From the NCBI RefSeq assembly GCF_009731355.2, contig NZ_AP022810.1, forward strand, positions 744,001-808,000: DNA of 64,000 bases, written 5' to 3'. Under the pieces are notes generated by a model, which worked only from the letters and a program-made list of their open reading frames with translations, was not told where the DNA came from and did no database searches. This document shows, in pieces, positions 51,996-60,567 of this stretch (position 1 is its first letter; every line of letters starts with the position of its first letter). The translations under genes were made by a program, and so were the position numbers. This DNA is from Desulfuromonas sp. AOP6. GTDB taxonomy: Bacteria > Desulfobacterota > Desulfuromonadia > Desulfuromonadales > SZUA-540.

Positions 51996-52187
51996 ATGTT
52001 CGGACTGGGCGCTACGGAGCTTGTCATCATTCTCGTGCTGGTGCTGGTGATTTTCGGTGCCGGCAAGTTGCCCGAAATCGGCGGCGCCTTGGGCAAGGGC
52101 ATCCGCAACTTCAAGAAGGCCACCCAGGAAGCAGATGAAATAGATGTCAGTCCTGATCGCAAGGATAAAGACGAGGAGCCGAAGTAG
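51996..52187 (+). CDS. tatA: Twin-arginine translocase subunit TatA
   Basis: 63 aa. [20 protein letters not shown] is the membrane helix; [20 protein letters not shown] is the amphipathic helix with the FGxxKLPE signature, then a charged tail. Forms the Tat pore for folded proteins such as the Rieske protein encoded nearby. RBS GGGAGGT; monocistronic. Confidence 0.93.
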   Translation: MFGLGATELVIILVLVLVIFGAGKLPEIGGALGKGIRNFKKATQEADEIDVSPDRKDKDEEPK

Positions 52188-52212
52188 GATACTCAGTCTG
52201 GACGCTTCAACG

Positions 52213-52241
52213 AAAAAAGCCGCACATCGTGCGGCTTTTTT
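52213..52241. terminator. Bidirectional terminator
   Basis: AAAAAAGCCGCAC and GTGCGGCTTTTTT pair across ATC, between convergent tatA and the zinc-ribbon gene. Confidence 0.9.
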
Positions 52242-52258
52242 CGTTGGTATCGAAGCGA

Positions 52259-53722
52259 TTACTGCTTGGAGCCGGGTTTTGAGTCGGCCATTTCGACCGT
52301 GAACTCGCTCAGGTCGCTCGGCAGGTTCTTGAAGACGATGGTGAAGGGAATGCGGGCACCGGGAGCGACGTTGAGGTTGGAGAGGGAGTCGCCGAACTGA
52401 TTGTTCATGGCTTCTTCGATTTTGTCAAAAGGCCATTCCTGCAGTTCTGTTGTCGTCAGGCGATTGCCGCAGAAGACTGTCTGTTGCAGCAGGGCTTTAC
52501 CGTTCGGGTTGTAGAGAACGCCCTTGACGGCAATCGCCGAGCGAACTTCCTTGAACTGGTTGACTGCCTGGCCGTGAATGACAAAGAGTTCCCCGGCCTC
52601 ACGGTTGCTGACAAAGGCGCTGGTGAGATCGGTGATCTGGATCTGCCCGGCCGGCTGTGCTTGGGGGGGCTGGCCCGTCAACTGGGTCAGTATGGTGGAA
52701 ATATCCAGATTCCCCTGTTTGTAAAAGAGGTACCCCCCGGCGGCGCTCAAGCCGAGAAGAAGGACGAGTACAAAAAGGATGAGGCCACGCCATGGGCTCT
52801 TGCGGGATTTTCCGCCTGACTTTTTGCGGGCCTTGTCTGCCTTTTGGGAGCCCTTGGCAGGGGATTTTTCGGGTGTTGCCCTCGGCGTGGGAACTGCGGT
52901 GGCAGTCTCTTCTGCCGACTCCGGCTCGCCAAAAAGAAAGCTCGACTCGGTCGTGCTATTGTCGGCAAGACCCTCTTCCTCGAAGGGCTGGTTCAAGGAG
53001 GGGGTGGTGGCGGATTCCTCAAATTCGAAATCACTGGGGCCGCTCTCGGCAGGGGTTTCATCCCAGGAGAAATCATCGTCCCGGGTCTCGGAAAAACTGT
53101 CTTCAAAAGGGGAGGCGATCTCACCCGGTTTTTCGTCCGCATCGGTAGCAAAGAAATCTTCCGTTTCAGATGGAGAGGCGTCCGTGAACCCGAAATCGTC
53201 CTCTGTCGCCTCGGTGCCGAAGTCAAAGTCTTCGGCCGAATCTTTCTCGCTCAGGGCGCTTTCATCCGTCAGACTGCCAAAAAAATCGTCCTCCTCGCCA
53301 TCGTTCTCTGCCGAAGGTTCCGTGGTGTCGTCCTGGTCATCATCATCCCGTGAGGTGTCCTCGGTGTCGCCGAAGGAAAAAGGCACCTCATCCTTCTCGT
53401 CCTCTGTCTCCTCGCCAAAAGAAAATTCATCGAAGGAAGAGGCAGGCGTACCTGCATCGGTTCCTTCCGCGTCCTCGTCGTCACTGGTTTCAAAGGCGCT
53501 GAAGTCGATGTCGAGTTTTGGGCCGCTCGGTTGTTCCGGTTCCGGTGGGGATGCCGTGAAAGACTCTTCCGTTTCAGCCGGCATGGACGTTTCTTCAGAT
53601 TCGGGGGGGTAAACGGTAAAAATGTGCCGGCATTTCGAACAGCGGACTTTCGTGCCTTCGGCTTTGATTTTTTCGTCCGCGAGTTTGAACCGGGCCTGGC
53701 ACTCGGAGCATTGGATGATCAT
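52259..53722 (-). CDS. Zinc-ribbon, acidic-linker, DUF3426 membrane protein
   Basis: 487 aa. N-terminal zinc finger of the MJ0042 type (MIIQCSECQARFKLADEKIK; VRCSKCRHIFTVYPP), a 250-residue, highly acidic Ser/Asp/Glu/Phe-rich linker with repeated short words such as DDFSF and EEDDFFGSL, one membrane helix near residues 325-347 (LILFVLVLLLGLSAAGGYLF) and a C-terminal DUF3426-like beta domain ending KNLPSDLSEFTVEM. Topology suggests a cytoplasmic finger and an external domain. Function unknown. Adjacent to hpt. Confidence 0.8.
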   Translation of the reverse strand: MIIQCSECQARFKLADEKIKAEGTKVRCSKCRHIFTVYPPESEETSMPAETEESFTASPPEPEQPSGPKLDIDFSAFETSDDEDAEGTDAGTPASSFDEFSFGEETEDEKDEVPFSFGDTEDTSRDDDDQDDTTEPSAENDGEEDDFFGSLTDESALSEKDSAEDFDFGTEATEDDFGFTDASPSETEDFFATDADEKPGEIASPFEDSFSETRDDDFSWDETPAESGPSDFEFEESATTPSLNQPFEEEGLADNSTTESSFLFGEPESAEETATAVPTPRATPEKSPAKGSQKADKARKKSGGKSRKSPWRGLILFVLVLLLGLSAAGGYLFYKQGNLDISTILTQLTGQPPQAQPAGQIQITDLTSAFVSNREAGELFVIHGQAVNQFKEVRSAIAVKGVLYNPNGKALLQQTVFCGNRLTTTELQEWPFDKIEEAMNNQFGDSLSNLNVAPGARIPFTIVFKNLPSDLSEFTVEMADSKPGSKQ

Positions 53723-53745
53723 GCGTTCCTCTCCTATAGGGCTTG

Positions 53746-54273
53746 TCAGACGCCTTCTACCAGATAGATGTCTGGAAGGTTGCGATACTTTTCATCGAAA
53801 TCGAGGCCATAACCGACAATAAAGCCATCTTCCATGGTGATGCCGGTATAATCCGCGTCGATATCCACTTCGCGGCGTGCTTTTTTGTCGATGAGAGTAC
53901 ATATTTTGAGGGACTTGGGGTCGCGCAGCAGCAGACGATTGTAAAGGGACTGAAGGGTGAAGCCGCTGTCGACAATATCCTCCACGATAACGACATGGCG
54001 CCCTTTTATGGGCTCTTCCAGGTCTTTGCGCATCTCCACGATACCGGAAGACTGGGTGTCGGACCCGTAGCTCGCCAGGCGCACGAAATCGACCACGACC
54101 TGAGCGGTGATTTCTCTGACCAGGTCGGCGAAGAAAAGGAAGGATCCCTTAAGCACACCGACCAGCAGGACCTCTTCCTGGGCATAGTCACGGCTGATTT
54201 CTTCTCCCAGGCGTTTGACCTGTTCGGTGATATAATCCTTCGAATAGAGCACTGTCAGAGTGGGTTTTTCCAT
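53746..54273 (-). CDS. hpt: Hypoxanthine phosphoribosyltransferase
   Basis: 175 aa. LLVGVLKGSFLFFADLVREI, the PRPP loop HVVIVEDIVDSGFTLQSLYN, and VDIDADYTGITMEDGFIVGY/GLDFDEKYRNLPDI are typical of bacterial HPRTs. Salvages hypoxanthine/guanine to IMP/GMP. ATG 54273 is preferred to an in-frame start at 54342, which would include the promoter. Confidence 0.93.
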   Translation of the reverse strand: MEKPTLTVLYSKDYITEQVKRLGEEISRDYAQEEVLLVGVLKGSFLFFADLVREITAQVVVDFVRLASYGSDTQSSGIVEMRKDLEEPIKGRHVVIVEDIVDSGFTLQSLYNRLLLRDPKSLKICTLIDKKARREVDIDADYTGITMEDGFIVGYGLDFDEKYRNLPDIYLVEGV

Positions 54274-54313
54274 GTGATTTCCTGAAAAAAGGGATGGTGA
54301 AGCAAAGCTGTAT

Positions 54314-54342
54314 TCTATAGCAAGATAACGAATTTGTGTCAA
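54314..54342 (-). promoter_or_regulatory. Predicted hpt promoter
   Basis: Minus-strand TTGACA (54337-54342), 17 bp, TATAGA (54314-54319), about 40 bp upstream of hpt. Confidence 0.7.
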
Positions 54343-54454
54343 TTTATTCGGTATATTTCAATAGGTTTACGGGCAGCTTTGGCGAATATGGTAAGATAGA
54401 GCAGATGTTTTTCCCCTTGTGGGGGAATTTTTTCCGTTTAAAGGAGGTTGATGG

Positions 54455-55156
54455 ATGCAGATCAATGGGTTTTGGGCCGGATTTCTGCTGATTTTTCTTT
54501 TACCCGGCGTTGCGCTGGCGCAAGAGCCACGACTACTGGCGGAATCCACCGATTTCCGTTTTGGTGAGATTTATCAGGGGCAGCAGCTGGAGCATAGCTT
54601 TCGACTCGAAAATACCGGTGATGGGCCTCTGCTCGTCGAGAAGATCCGGAGCTCCTGCGGCTGCACGGCGGCCCTGCTGTCCGATTACCAGATTCAGCCC
54701 GGGCAATCAGCCCAACTGCGGGTGACCTTCGATTCGACCCGCTTCCGTGGTCCGGTTGTCAAAACAGTCTACGTCTATACGAATGATCCGCGCCATCGGG
54801 TCGCCCAGTTCTATCTGCGCGGCCAGGTGACGCCCGAACTCGTGCTTGAGCCCACCAGGGTTGACCTGGGTGCGCTGGAGTCCGGCGCCGTCGGCGAGGC
54901 CGCTATTGTTATCGGCAATGTTGGTCCGCAGAATATTTTAATCGAGGATATCCAGACCGATCTGCAGGATGTGCAGGCCACCCTCTCCAGCAAGATGTTG
55001 TTGGCCGGTGAATCCGTGACACTGCATATTGCCGTGGCGCCTGGGGAAGGCGCCGTCAAACGCAAGGGCTATGTCGTTATGTCCACCAACAGCTCCTACA
55101 CTCCCGTGGTGAAGGTTCCCGTCAGTTTTTCCGTCATGGGCAAGGCCCAGCCTTGA
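54455..55156 (+). CDS. DUF1573 domain secreted protein
   Basis: 233 aa with signal peptide (FWAGFLLIFLLPGVALAQ). An Ig-like DUF1573 domain follows: FGEIYQGQQLEHSFRLENTG, VEKIRSSCGCTAALLSDYQI and GQSAQLRVTFDSTRFRG; the SSCGCT Cys pair is conserved in the family. A second related domain fills the C-terminal half. Periplasmic, first gene of the Rieske-cytochrome operon, so perhaps an assembly or structural partner. Confidence 0.85.
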   Translation: MQINGFWAGFLLIFLLPGVALAQEPRLLAESTDFRFGEIYQGQQLEHSFRLENTGDGPLLVEKIRSSCGCTAALLSDYQIQPGQSAQLRVTFDSTRFRGPVVKTVYVYTNDPRHRVAQFYLRGQVTPELVLEPTRVDLGALESGAVGEAAIVIGNVGPQNILIEDIQTDLQDVQATLSSKMLLAGESVTLHIAVAPGEGAVKRKGYVVMSTNSSYTPVVKVPVSFSVMGKAQP

Positions 55157-55218
55157 GGGTCCATGGGACAGAAGACGAGGACTCACCTGCCGGTATCGAT
55201 AAAAGTGAGGGAGAATCT

Positions 55219-55653
55219 ATGGAAAACCAGTCCGTTTCTTCCACCCAACGACGATTCTTTCTCACCGTGGTGCTGGCGGCCATCGGCGCCGCCCTGGCAT
55301 TTCTGGCCGGTTGGCCTCTGCTGCGATTTTTGACGCCCCTCAAGCAGGACGGAAACGATGGACGGGTCGCCCTTGACCGGGGCAGCGTCGAAGTTGGCGG
55401 TGTCCTGTTTTTCAGTTATCGTGGCGGCACCGCCGTTGTCATGCAGATGGCGCCTGGCGAATTTACCGCTTTTTCAGCCATCTGCACCCACCTCGGTTGC
55501 GTCGTGCAGTGGAAGCCCCAGCAACAGGAATTTGTCTGCCCCTGTCACGCCGGCCGTTTTTCTCCAGCGGGTGCCGTCCTGGGCGGTCCCCCACCAAAGC
55601 CCCTCGTGTCGCTGCCTGTGACCCTTTCCGGGGAACAGCTTCTCATCGGATAG
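55219..55653 (+). CDS. Rieske iron-sulfur protein
   Basis: 144 aa. N-terminal helix (RRFFLTVVLAAIGAALAFLA) with an RR-like Tat feature, then the [2Fe-2S] ligands in CTHLGCVVQWKPQQQEF and CPCHAGRFSPAGAVLGGPPP. Electron acceptor from quinol in a cytochrome bc complex with the next gene. ATG 55219 follows GAGGGAGAA. Confidence 0.93.
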   Translation: MENQSVSSTQRRFFLTVVLAAIGAALAFLAGWPLLRFLTPLKQDGNDGRVALDRGSVEVGGVLFFSYRGGTAVVMQMAPGEFTAFSAICTHLGCVVQWKPQQQEFVCPCHAGRFSPAGAVLGGPPPKPLVSLPVTLSGEQLLIG

Positions 55654-55662
55654 GAGTAAACC

Positions 55663-56760
55663 ATGCGTCTCCTTGCGGGGATGGTCGATTTTCTGGATGC
55701 CCGGCTGGGTATCCGCGAGCTCATCCGAGCCAACCTGACTGGCTACCTGGTGCCGCGGCAAATCAATGTCTGGTACGCGCTGGGGTCTGTTCTGCTGACG
55801 CTCTTTGCCGTCCAGGTCGTCAGCGGCATGCTGCTGCTGATTTACTACGTGCCGCACGCGGACTTGGCCTATGACAGTGTCCACCGGATCATGAACGAAG
55901 TGCCCTTCGGCTGGCTGTTCCGCTATCTGCACGTCGTCGGCTCCAATGTGATCGTCATCGTCCTGCTGCTGCACATGCTCTCCGTTCTCTTCATGGGGAG
56001 CTACAAAAAACCGCGGGAACTCAACTGGCTTTCCGGATTCATCCTTCTCAACCTGACCTTCGGCCTGTGTCTGACCGGCTATCTCCTGCCCTGGAGCCAG
56101 TTGTCCTTCTGGGCGACCACCGTCGCCACCGATGTGGCAGGAGCCGTGCCCTTTGTGGGGGAGGCACTGGTGAACATACTGCGGGGCGGCACCATGGTTT
56201 CAGAGGCCACGCTGGGACGATTCTTTGTCCTGCATGTCATCGGCCTGCCCCTGCTCCTGGCCCTTCTCATCGGATTTCATCTCTTTTGTATCCGGCGGGT
56301 CGGCATTTCGACCCCTCCCTTCGCATCAAGTAGTCAGGGATCAACCGCAGGCAATCCGCCACCGGATGCCGCTGCCGGCGATATTCCCTTCTTTCCCAAC
56401 ATCATCACCAAGGATCTGGCGGTCAACGCCTTTGTCTTTGCCGTCTTTATGGCTCTGACATTTTTTGCGCCCCACCTGTTTATCCCGCCGACCGCCTTTA
56501 CACCAGCCGATCCCTTTGTGACGCCCCCCGGTATCAAGCCCGAGTGGTATTTTTTGTGGGCCTATCAGACCATGAAAATCTTTCCAAGTGAATTCATGGG
56601 GCTGGCCGCCCAGGGGGCCGCCATGACCTTTATTGCGCTGCTGCCTTTCATCGACAGGGGGACGGAACGCCGGCCTGCCCAAAGGCCCATCTTTGTCACC
56701 TGTTTTGTCCTCGGACTGCTCCTGTTTGCAGCCATTTCCCTATGGGGGCACTACTCATGA
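55663..56760 (+). CDS. Cytochrome b of a bc-type complex
   Basis: 365 aa. NVWYALGSVLLTLFAVQVVS, HVVGSNVIVIVLLLHMLSVL, LNWLSGFILLNLTFGLCLTG and GRFFVLHVIGLPLLLALLIG carry the heme-ligand His pairs; the PEWY motif is in GIKPEWYFLWAYQTMKIFPS. Full-length (b6 plus subunit IV in one chain). Quinol oxidation coupled to proton release. Last codons overlap the multiheme cytochrome start. Confidence 0.93.
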   Translation: MRLLAGMVDFLDARLGIRELIRANLTGYLVPRQINVWYALGSVLLTLFAVQVVSGMLLLIYYVPHADLAYDSVHRIMNEVPFGWLFRYLHVVGSNVIVIVLLLHMLSVLFMGSYKKPRELNWLSGFILLNLTFGLCLTGYLLPWSQLSFWATTVATDVAGAVPFVGEALVNILRGGTMVSEATLGRFFVLHVIGLPLLLALLIGFHLFCIRRVGISTPPFASSSQGSTAGNPPPDAAAGDIPFFPNIITKDLAVNAFVFAVFMALTFFAPHLFIPPTAFTPADPFVTPPGIKPEWYFLWAYQTMKIFPSEFMGLAAQGAAMTFIALLPFIDRGTERRPAQRPIFVTCFVLGLLLFAAISLWGHYS

Positions 56761-57566
56761 GAATAACGGTTCTTCTGCTTCTGGGGGTGCTGACCTTTCC
56801 GTTGACAGCGGTCTCAGCGGCTGCCGTAACGAATCCAGCGCAAGCGACCGTCTGTTTGCAATGTCACAGCGGTCAGGCCGGAAGCCTCGGTCAGCCTGTG
56901 CCCCAATGGCGTCAGAGTATCCACGCCGAACAGGGCGTCTCCTGCCACCATTGCCACGGCGGCGACCCCACGGATGCCCCGATGGCGATGAGCCCCGAAA
57001 GGGGATTTATCGGAGTGCCGGCCCCTGAGCAGATTGCCGACTTCTGCGGACGTTGCCATATCGGCGTGCTCGAAGACTACCTCGCCAGCGCTCATGGCAA
57101 AGCACCCAACAGTGCAGGCCCCCAGTGTGTGACCTGCCATGCTGCCCACCCCGTTAAAAAAGCCAGTCTCGACCTCATCAATCCCCAGGCCTGCGGGCAA
57201 TGCCACGGATATGAGCGGGCAGGCGAAATTCGCAGCGCTCTGGCGGATACCGACCATGAAATCGTCGAACTGGAAAAAGAATTGGATCTGCTGCATCGCC
57301 AGGGGGTGGCCATTGACACCCTGCAGAAGTCGCTGTTCTCGCTGCGCAACGAGTATCACCGGCTCTTTCACAGCGTCGATCTGCTGAAAATAAACGCCGA
57401 GACGGAAAAATTCAGGGACACCCTGCGCCAGATGCGTCGGCAGGTCGATGCCATTCTCGACGAGTTGGCAAGCCGCAAGGTCTACGGCGCCATCGTCGTC
57501 GGCTTTTTTGTCCTGGCCGGGTTCGTGCTGCTGTTGATTCGCAAGACCTACGAAGAGGAAGAGTGA
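56757..57566 (+). CDS. Pentaheme membrane-anchored cytochrome c
   Basis: 269 aa. Signal peptide (ITVLLLLGVLTFPLTAVSA), five CxxCH heme sites (CLQCH, CHHCH, CGRCH, CVTCH, CGQCH) in the first 160 residues, a coiled coil (residues about 165-230) and a C-terminal anchor (GAIVVGFFVLAGFVLLLIRK). It occupies the place of cytochrome c1 in this bc operon, so it probably receives electrons from the Rieske protein. Confidence 0.9.
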   Translation: MRITVLLLLGVLTFPLTAVSAAAVTNPAQATVCLQCHSGQAGSLGQPVPQWRQSIHAEQGVSCHHCHGGDPTDAPMAMSPERGFIGVPAPEQIADFCGRCHIGVLEDYLASAHGKAPNSAGPQCVTCHAAHPVKKASLDLINPQACGQCHGYERAGEIRSALADTDHEIVELEKELDLLHRQGVAIDTLQKSLFSLRNEYHRLFHSVDLLKINAETEKFRDTLRQMRRQVDAILDELASRKVYGAIVVGFFVLAGFVLLLIRKTYEEEE

Positions 57567-57642
57567 AGCGCGCCACTGAACCGCCCGAGCGCAAGAATGC
57601 GGTTGCAATTCGCCAGGAGATGGTTTATATAGGACAGCCCAT

Positions 57643-57719
<77 letters not shown>

Positions 57720-57800
57720 AAAATTCAAGGGATTTCTGATGGTTGAAAGACTGTTGGAAGTCCTTTTTTTGTGTGTAAAACCTTGGTGGGGACAATTCAG

Positions 57801-57875
57801 TGTCCCCGTTTTGTCCCCGTAAATTTTATTGGATCATTTTGTGTCATTTTAGAAACTGTCCCCGTTTTGTCCCCG
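57801..57875 (+). repeat. Direct repeats next to the tRNA
   Basis: TGTCCCCGTTTTGTCCCCG occurs at 57801-57819 and 57857-57875, and each copy is itself a near-doublet of TGTCCCCG. Position beside a tRNA 3' end suggests arm sites for an integrase; no integrase gene is seen. Confidence 0.6.
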
Positions 57876-58003
57876 AGCCATCACCCTCTCCCGGAAGCCT
57901 GTCAGGAATTTCTTTAATGTGCGGTCCAACCGGAGAGTGTTCGACTGGGACAACAGCTCTTTACATAAAAAGATTTAACCGCCTTTATTAGAAAGCGCAG
58001 CGA

Positions 58004-58311
58004 GTACCTAATATCCCGTAGCAGTCTTCGCTGGTACCTGATATCCCGTAAATCGCTCTTTGTGGATACAGATGGGATATCAGGTACATTTGCGCTTGAA
58101 TTGAGCAATCAGCCCGTGATGGTGTACCTGATATCCCGTCAATAGGGTTCATGCAACATGCAGGTAATAAACTCTCTATCTCCTGCGGGATATCAGGTAC
58201 ATTTTTTTGAGGCTTTTATTGCGATCCGCAGGGTGTACCTGATATCCCGTTCAGGGCTATACCTAATGTCCCGCAGGACAGGCCCGACTGACTTTACGGG
58301 ATTTCAGGTAC
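58004..58311. repeat. Iteron-like cluster, probable replication origin or operator array
   Basis: Eight copies of the 16-mer GTACCTGATATCCCGT or close variants: forward at 58004, 58034, 58124, 58235 and 58259 (degenerate), inverted at 58072, 58185 and 58296. Centre spacing varies from 24 to 61 bp. They lie just beyond the 3' end of a winged-helix replication-type gene, as in iteron-controlled plasmid origins. Variable spacing and mixed orientation exclude CRISPR. Confidence 0.75.
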
Positions 58312-58398
58312 ACTTCCGCACTTGCCGTCAACCTCTTTCCATTTAGCCCGCAAGAAAATAGAGGCTGGTTCAGGATAGGCTTTGGCCATCCTTTCTTT

Positions 58399-59120
58399 TT
58401 ACAATTTTTCCTTGTCTTTGTCGGACAGGGAATCAAGCCAGCCTTGAAAAACCTTCTCTTCGATGGCTTCGCGCTGCTTCAATAGATCTTCCTGGCGCCT
58501 TTTTTCTTCCTCAAGGGCCTTTTCTAGCGGGTCCACATACCCTTGCGGCCGGCGATAATGTCCCTGCTGTTTCAGGCTGGTGAAGAGATACGAGGCCGGC
58601 TTTCCCACAACCCTCCCCTCTTTGTCCACCATCTTTCCGTGAGCAAGTTCCCATTCGGCATAATCCAGGGATTTAATGATGAGATCGAGAGATCGACAAC
58701 GCGTATGCAGGTCGTTTACAATCTGATGAATTTGAGAGCTTTGAAAACCTTCCCCAAAGAGGTGGGGATACCACTCCTGCATTTGTTCGTCGGTCCAAGA
58801 CAGTAGTTTTTCGACGAGCGGATCTAAGATAGATAGATTTTTATCTTCTAAAGATCTATCTCTCTTAGAGGGGGATAGTGGCTGCCACTCTGGGGGGGTA
58901 CTGGTATTTTTTTCCTCATCAATAGGGCCACAAAAAATGATTTTTTGTCCGTGTTTCCTTTTCTGTTTATCGTAGGCTTGTTCGCCAGCCAAAATGATAC
59001 CTGCTTCTTGTAACTGGGGCAGTTTTTTTTTTACCATGCCTTTGGAAATATCCAATTATTCAGCTATTTCCGTTGTAGATGTGAAGAGAATCCTTTGGTT
59101 GGCTCTTTGTAAATATTTTA
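58399..59120 (-). pseudogene. Replication-initiator-like winged-helix protein, broken by a nonsense codon and an IS
   Basis: The frame from TTG 59055 reads LDISKGMVKKKLPQLQEAGI, a recognition-helix region, and runs 218 residues to a helical, Lys/Glu-rich end. Directly upstream in the same frame is TAA, and above it the missing part of the DNA-binding domain is still readable (KYLQRANQRILFTSTTEIAE) up to the IS insertion at 59120. So an earlier gene lost function by a stop (probably CAA to TAA) and by insertion. Adjacent iterons suggest it was a plasmid initiator; homology is not established. Confidence 0.6.
59113..59120 (+). repeat. Target-site duplication, left
   Basis: ATATTTTA immediately before the IS, identical to 59854-59861. 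Confidence 0.9.
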
Positions 59121-59853
59121 GGGTCATGACTAGAACAGGTGTAATAAAACTATGCTAACCTGTTGTCATGACAATGAAAAACAAGTACGCAAATCGTTCA
59201 TTTCAGAAGCCAAATTTCGTGAACTGGTGAAGCTTTTTGCCCTCAATTTAGAGGCCACCCAGATTGCTGAATTGACTGGGCTGAACCGTAATACCGTCAA
59301 TCGTTTTCTCCGGGCGATTAGGGAACGATTAGCGGAATTTTGTGAACAACAGTCACCTCTTTCAGGAGAGGTTGAAGTTGATGAATCCTTCTTTGGCGCC
59401 CGCCGGACCAAGGGGAAACGTGGGCGTGGTGCTTATGGAAAAACCATCGTCTTTGGTGTCTTTAAACGCAATGGGAAAGTCTATACTGAGATCGTCCCTG
59501 ACTGTTCTAAAGCCACACTGCAAGCGATTATCCGAGGCAAGGTAGCGCCTGAAAGCGTTATTTACTCAGATGGCTGGCGTGGATACAATGGCCTTGTCGA
59601 TGTTGGTTACGGTAAGCATCTGCGTGTCGATCATGGCCGAAATGAATTTGCCAGGGGCAAGACCCATATCAACGGCATTGAAGGCTTCTGGGGATTCGCT
59701 AAATCCCGGCTCACCAGGTTCAGAGGTATGAGTAAAGCAACCTTCTACTTACACCTCAAGGAGTGCGAATTTCGTTTTAACTTTCGTGACCAGAACCTCT
59801 ACCGGATCATCCTCAATATTGTCCGTATGCATCCGCTGTTCTAGTCATGACCC
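59121..59853 (+). mobile_element. IS1595-family insertion sequence, 733 bp
   Basis: Perfect 18-bp terminal inverted repeats GGGTCATGACTAGAACAG (59121-59138 and its complement at 59836-59853), one transposase gene and a perfect 8-bp target duplication, the size expected for IS1595. The perfect ends suggest recent insertion. Confidence 0.92.
59152..59844 (+). CDS. IS1595/ISXO2-like transposase
   Basis: 230 aa. LSGEVEVDESFFGARRTKGK, YSDGWRGYNGLVDVGYGKHL and GKTHINGIEGFWGFAKSRLT hold the DD(E/N)K-type catalytic residues of ISXO2 transposases. An N-terminal HTH (LEATQIAELTGLNRNTVNRF) precedes them. The frame is intact, so the element may be active. It lies entirely between the terminal repeats. 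Confidence 0.92.
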   Translation: MLTCCHDNEKQVRKSFISEAKFRELVKLFALNLEATQIAELTGLNRNTVNRFLRAIRERLAEFCEQQSPLSGEVEVDESFFGARRTKGKRGRGAYGKTIVFGVFKRNGKVYTEIVPDCSKATLQAIIRGKVAPESVIYSDGWRGYNGLVDVGYGKHLRVDHGRNEFARGKTHINGIEGFWGFAKSRLTRFRGMSKATFYLHLKECEFRFNFRDQNLYRIILNIVRMHPLF

Positions 59854-59861
59854 ATATTTTA
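59854..59861 (+). repeat. Target-site duplication, right
   Basis: ATATTTTA immediately after the IS, matching 59113-59120. Confidence 0.9.
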
Positions 59862-60034
59862 TTATTTTTTTCTGTGCGGACCCCCTAAATAAACTAATCG
59901 CCCGAGTATAAGATGCCTCGTCAAGGACAGGGACAAAACCTTTTTCTATTGCCTTAGAGGGGGTCCACTCAGGGGGGCTAGGGTTGCTACTAATGGGGTC
60001 TACGGGGGCCACCGGTGGCGGCCCAGGGGTCTAC

Positions 60035-60238
60035 TCAAGGGGTCTTTTTTTCTTCATTTTTATTTAAAATACCACCTCTCGGCGAATTTATTTTTTGAAT
60101 ATTTTCCCTGATACGTCTATCTCGCTCCAAATCCTTTGAGGAGAAAGTGTCAGGGTCGATAGGGCCCTCTCCGAATAGATTATCGAGGTGTTCATCCAGC
60201 CAATGCTTTTCAGCCACAGGCCTTTTCCTCCATATCAA
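60035..60238 (-). CDS. Small protein of unknown function
   Basis: Not recognised. 67 aa, charged (KHWLDEHLDNLFGEGPIDPD; SSKDLERDRRIRENIQKI). It overlaps the end of the next upstream gene by 29 bp on the same strand, which favours real coupled genes in a plasmid-like element. Confidence 0.45.
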   Translation of the reverse strand: MIWRKRPVAEKHWLDEHLDNLFGEGPIDPDTFSSKDLERDRRIRENIQKINSPRGGILNKNEEKKTP

Positions 60239-60527
60239 CTACCGCCAAAAACTCTTCAACAAGAGCGCGAAAGTTCTTCGCTCCTGTTGAATTCGGGGAC
60301 TGCCTTATAATGGTGTTCTGGTGTTTTTCCGTCTCCAAAAAGGCCGGGTTTATTAGGGATGACGGTTTTAAAACGCTTTCTTCTCCAAACTGCTTTTTAA
60401 GGGCGCTTATGGCCGCCTGAGGAAAAAGTATTGGGATCAATGAGACATAGCTTTTTCCAGTGATAGGTCCGTGTATGTTAATGGTGTATAACACACCTGC
60501 CACTCTGGTCTGCTTCTTTTTCTTCAT
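60210..60527 (-). CDS. Small protein of unknown function
   Basis: Not recognised. 105 aa from ATG 60527 (a TTG at 60563 is the alternative). It begins MKKKKQTRVAGVLYTINIHG, and continues with PQAAISALKKQFGEESVL. No domain identified. It lies in a run of three minus-strand genes with short gaps. Confidence 0.5.
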   Translation of the reverse strand: MKKKKQTRVAGVLYTINIHGPITGKSYVSLIPILFPQAAISALKKQFGEESVLKPSSLINPAFLETEKHQNTIIRQSPNSTGAKNFRALVEEFLAVVDMEEKACG

Positions 60528-60567
60528 TTTGAGGGACAAAGAGTTGATTTTTCTACCCCTCAATTAT

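Noticed and set aside
57735-57822. Small reading frame after the tRNA
   Set aside because: No RBS, and it runs through the 19-bp repeat; composition is not coding.
58004-58311. Possible CRISPR array
   Set aside because: Repeats are only 16 bp, occur in both orientations and have 24-61 bp centre spacing; iterons or operators fit better.
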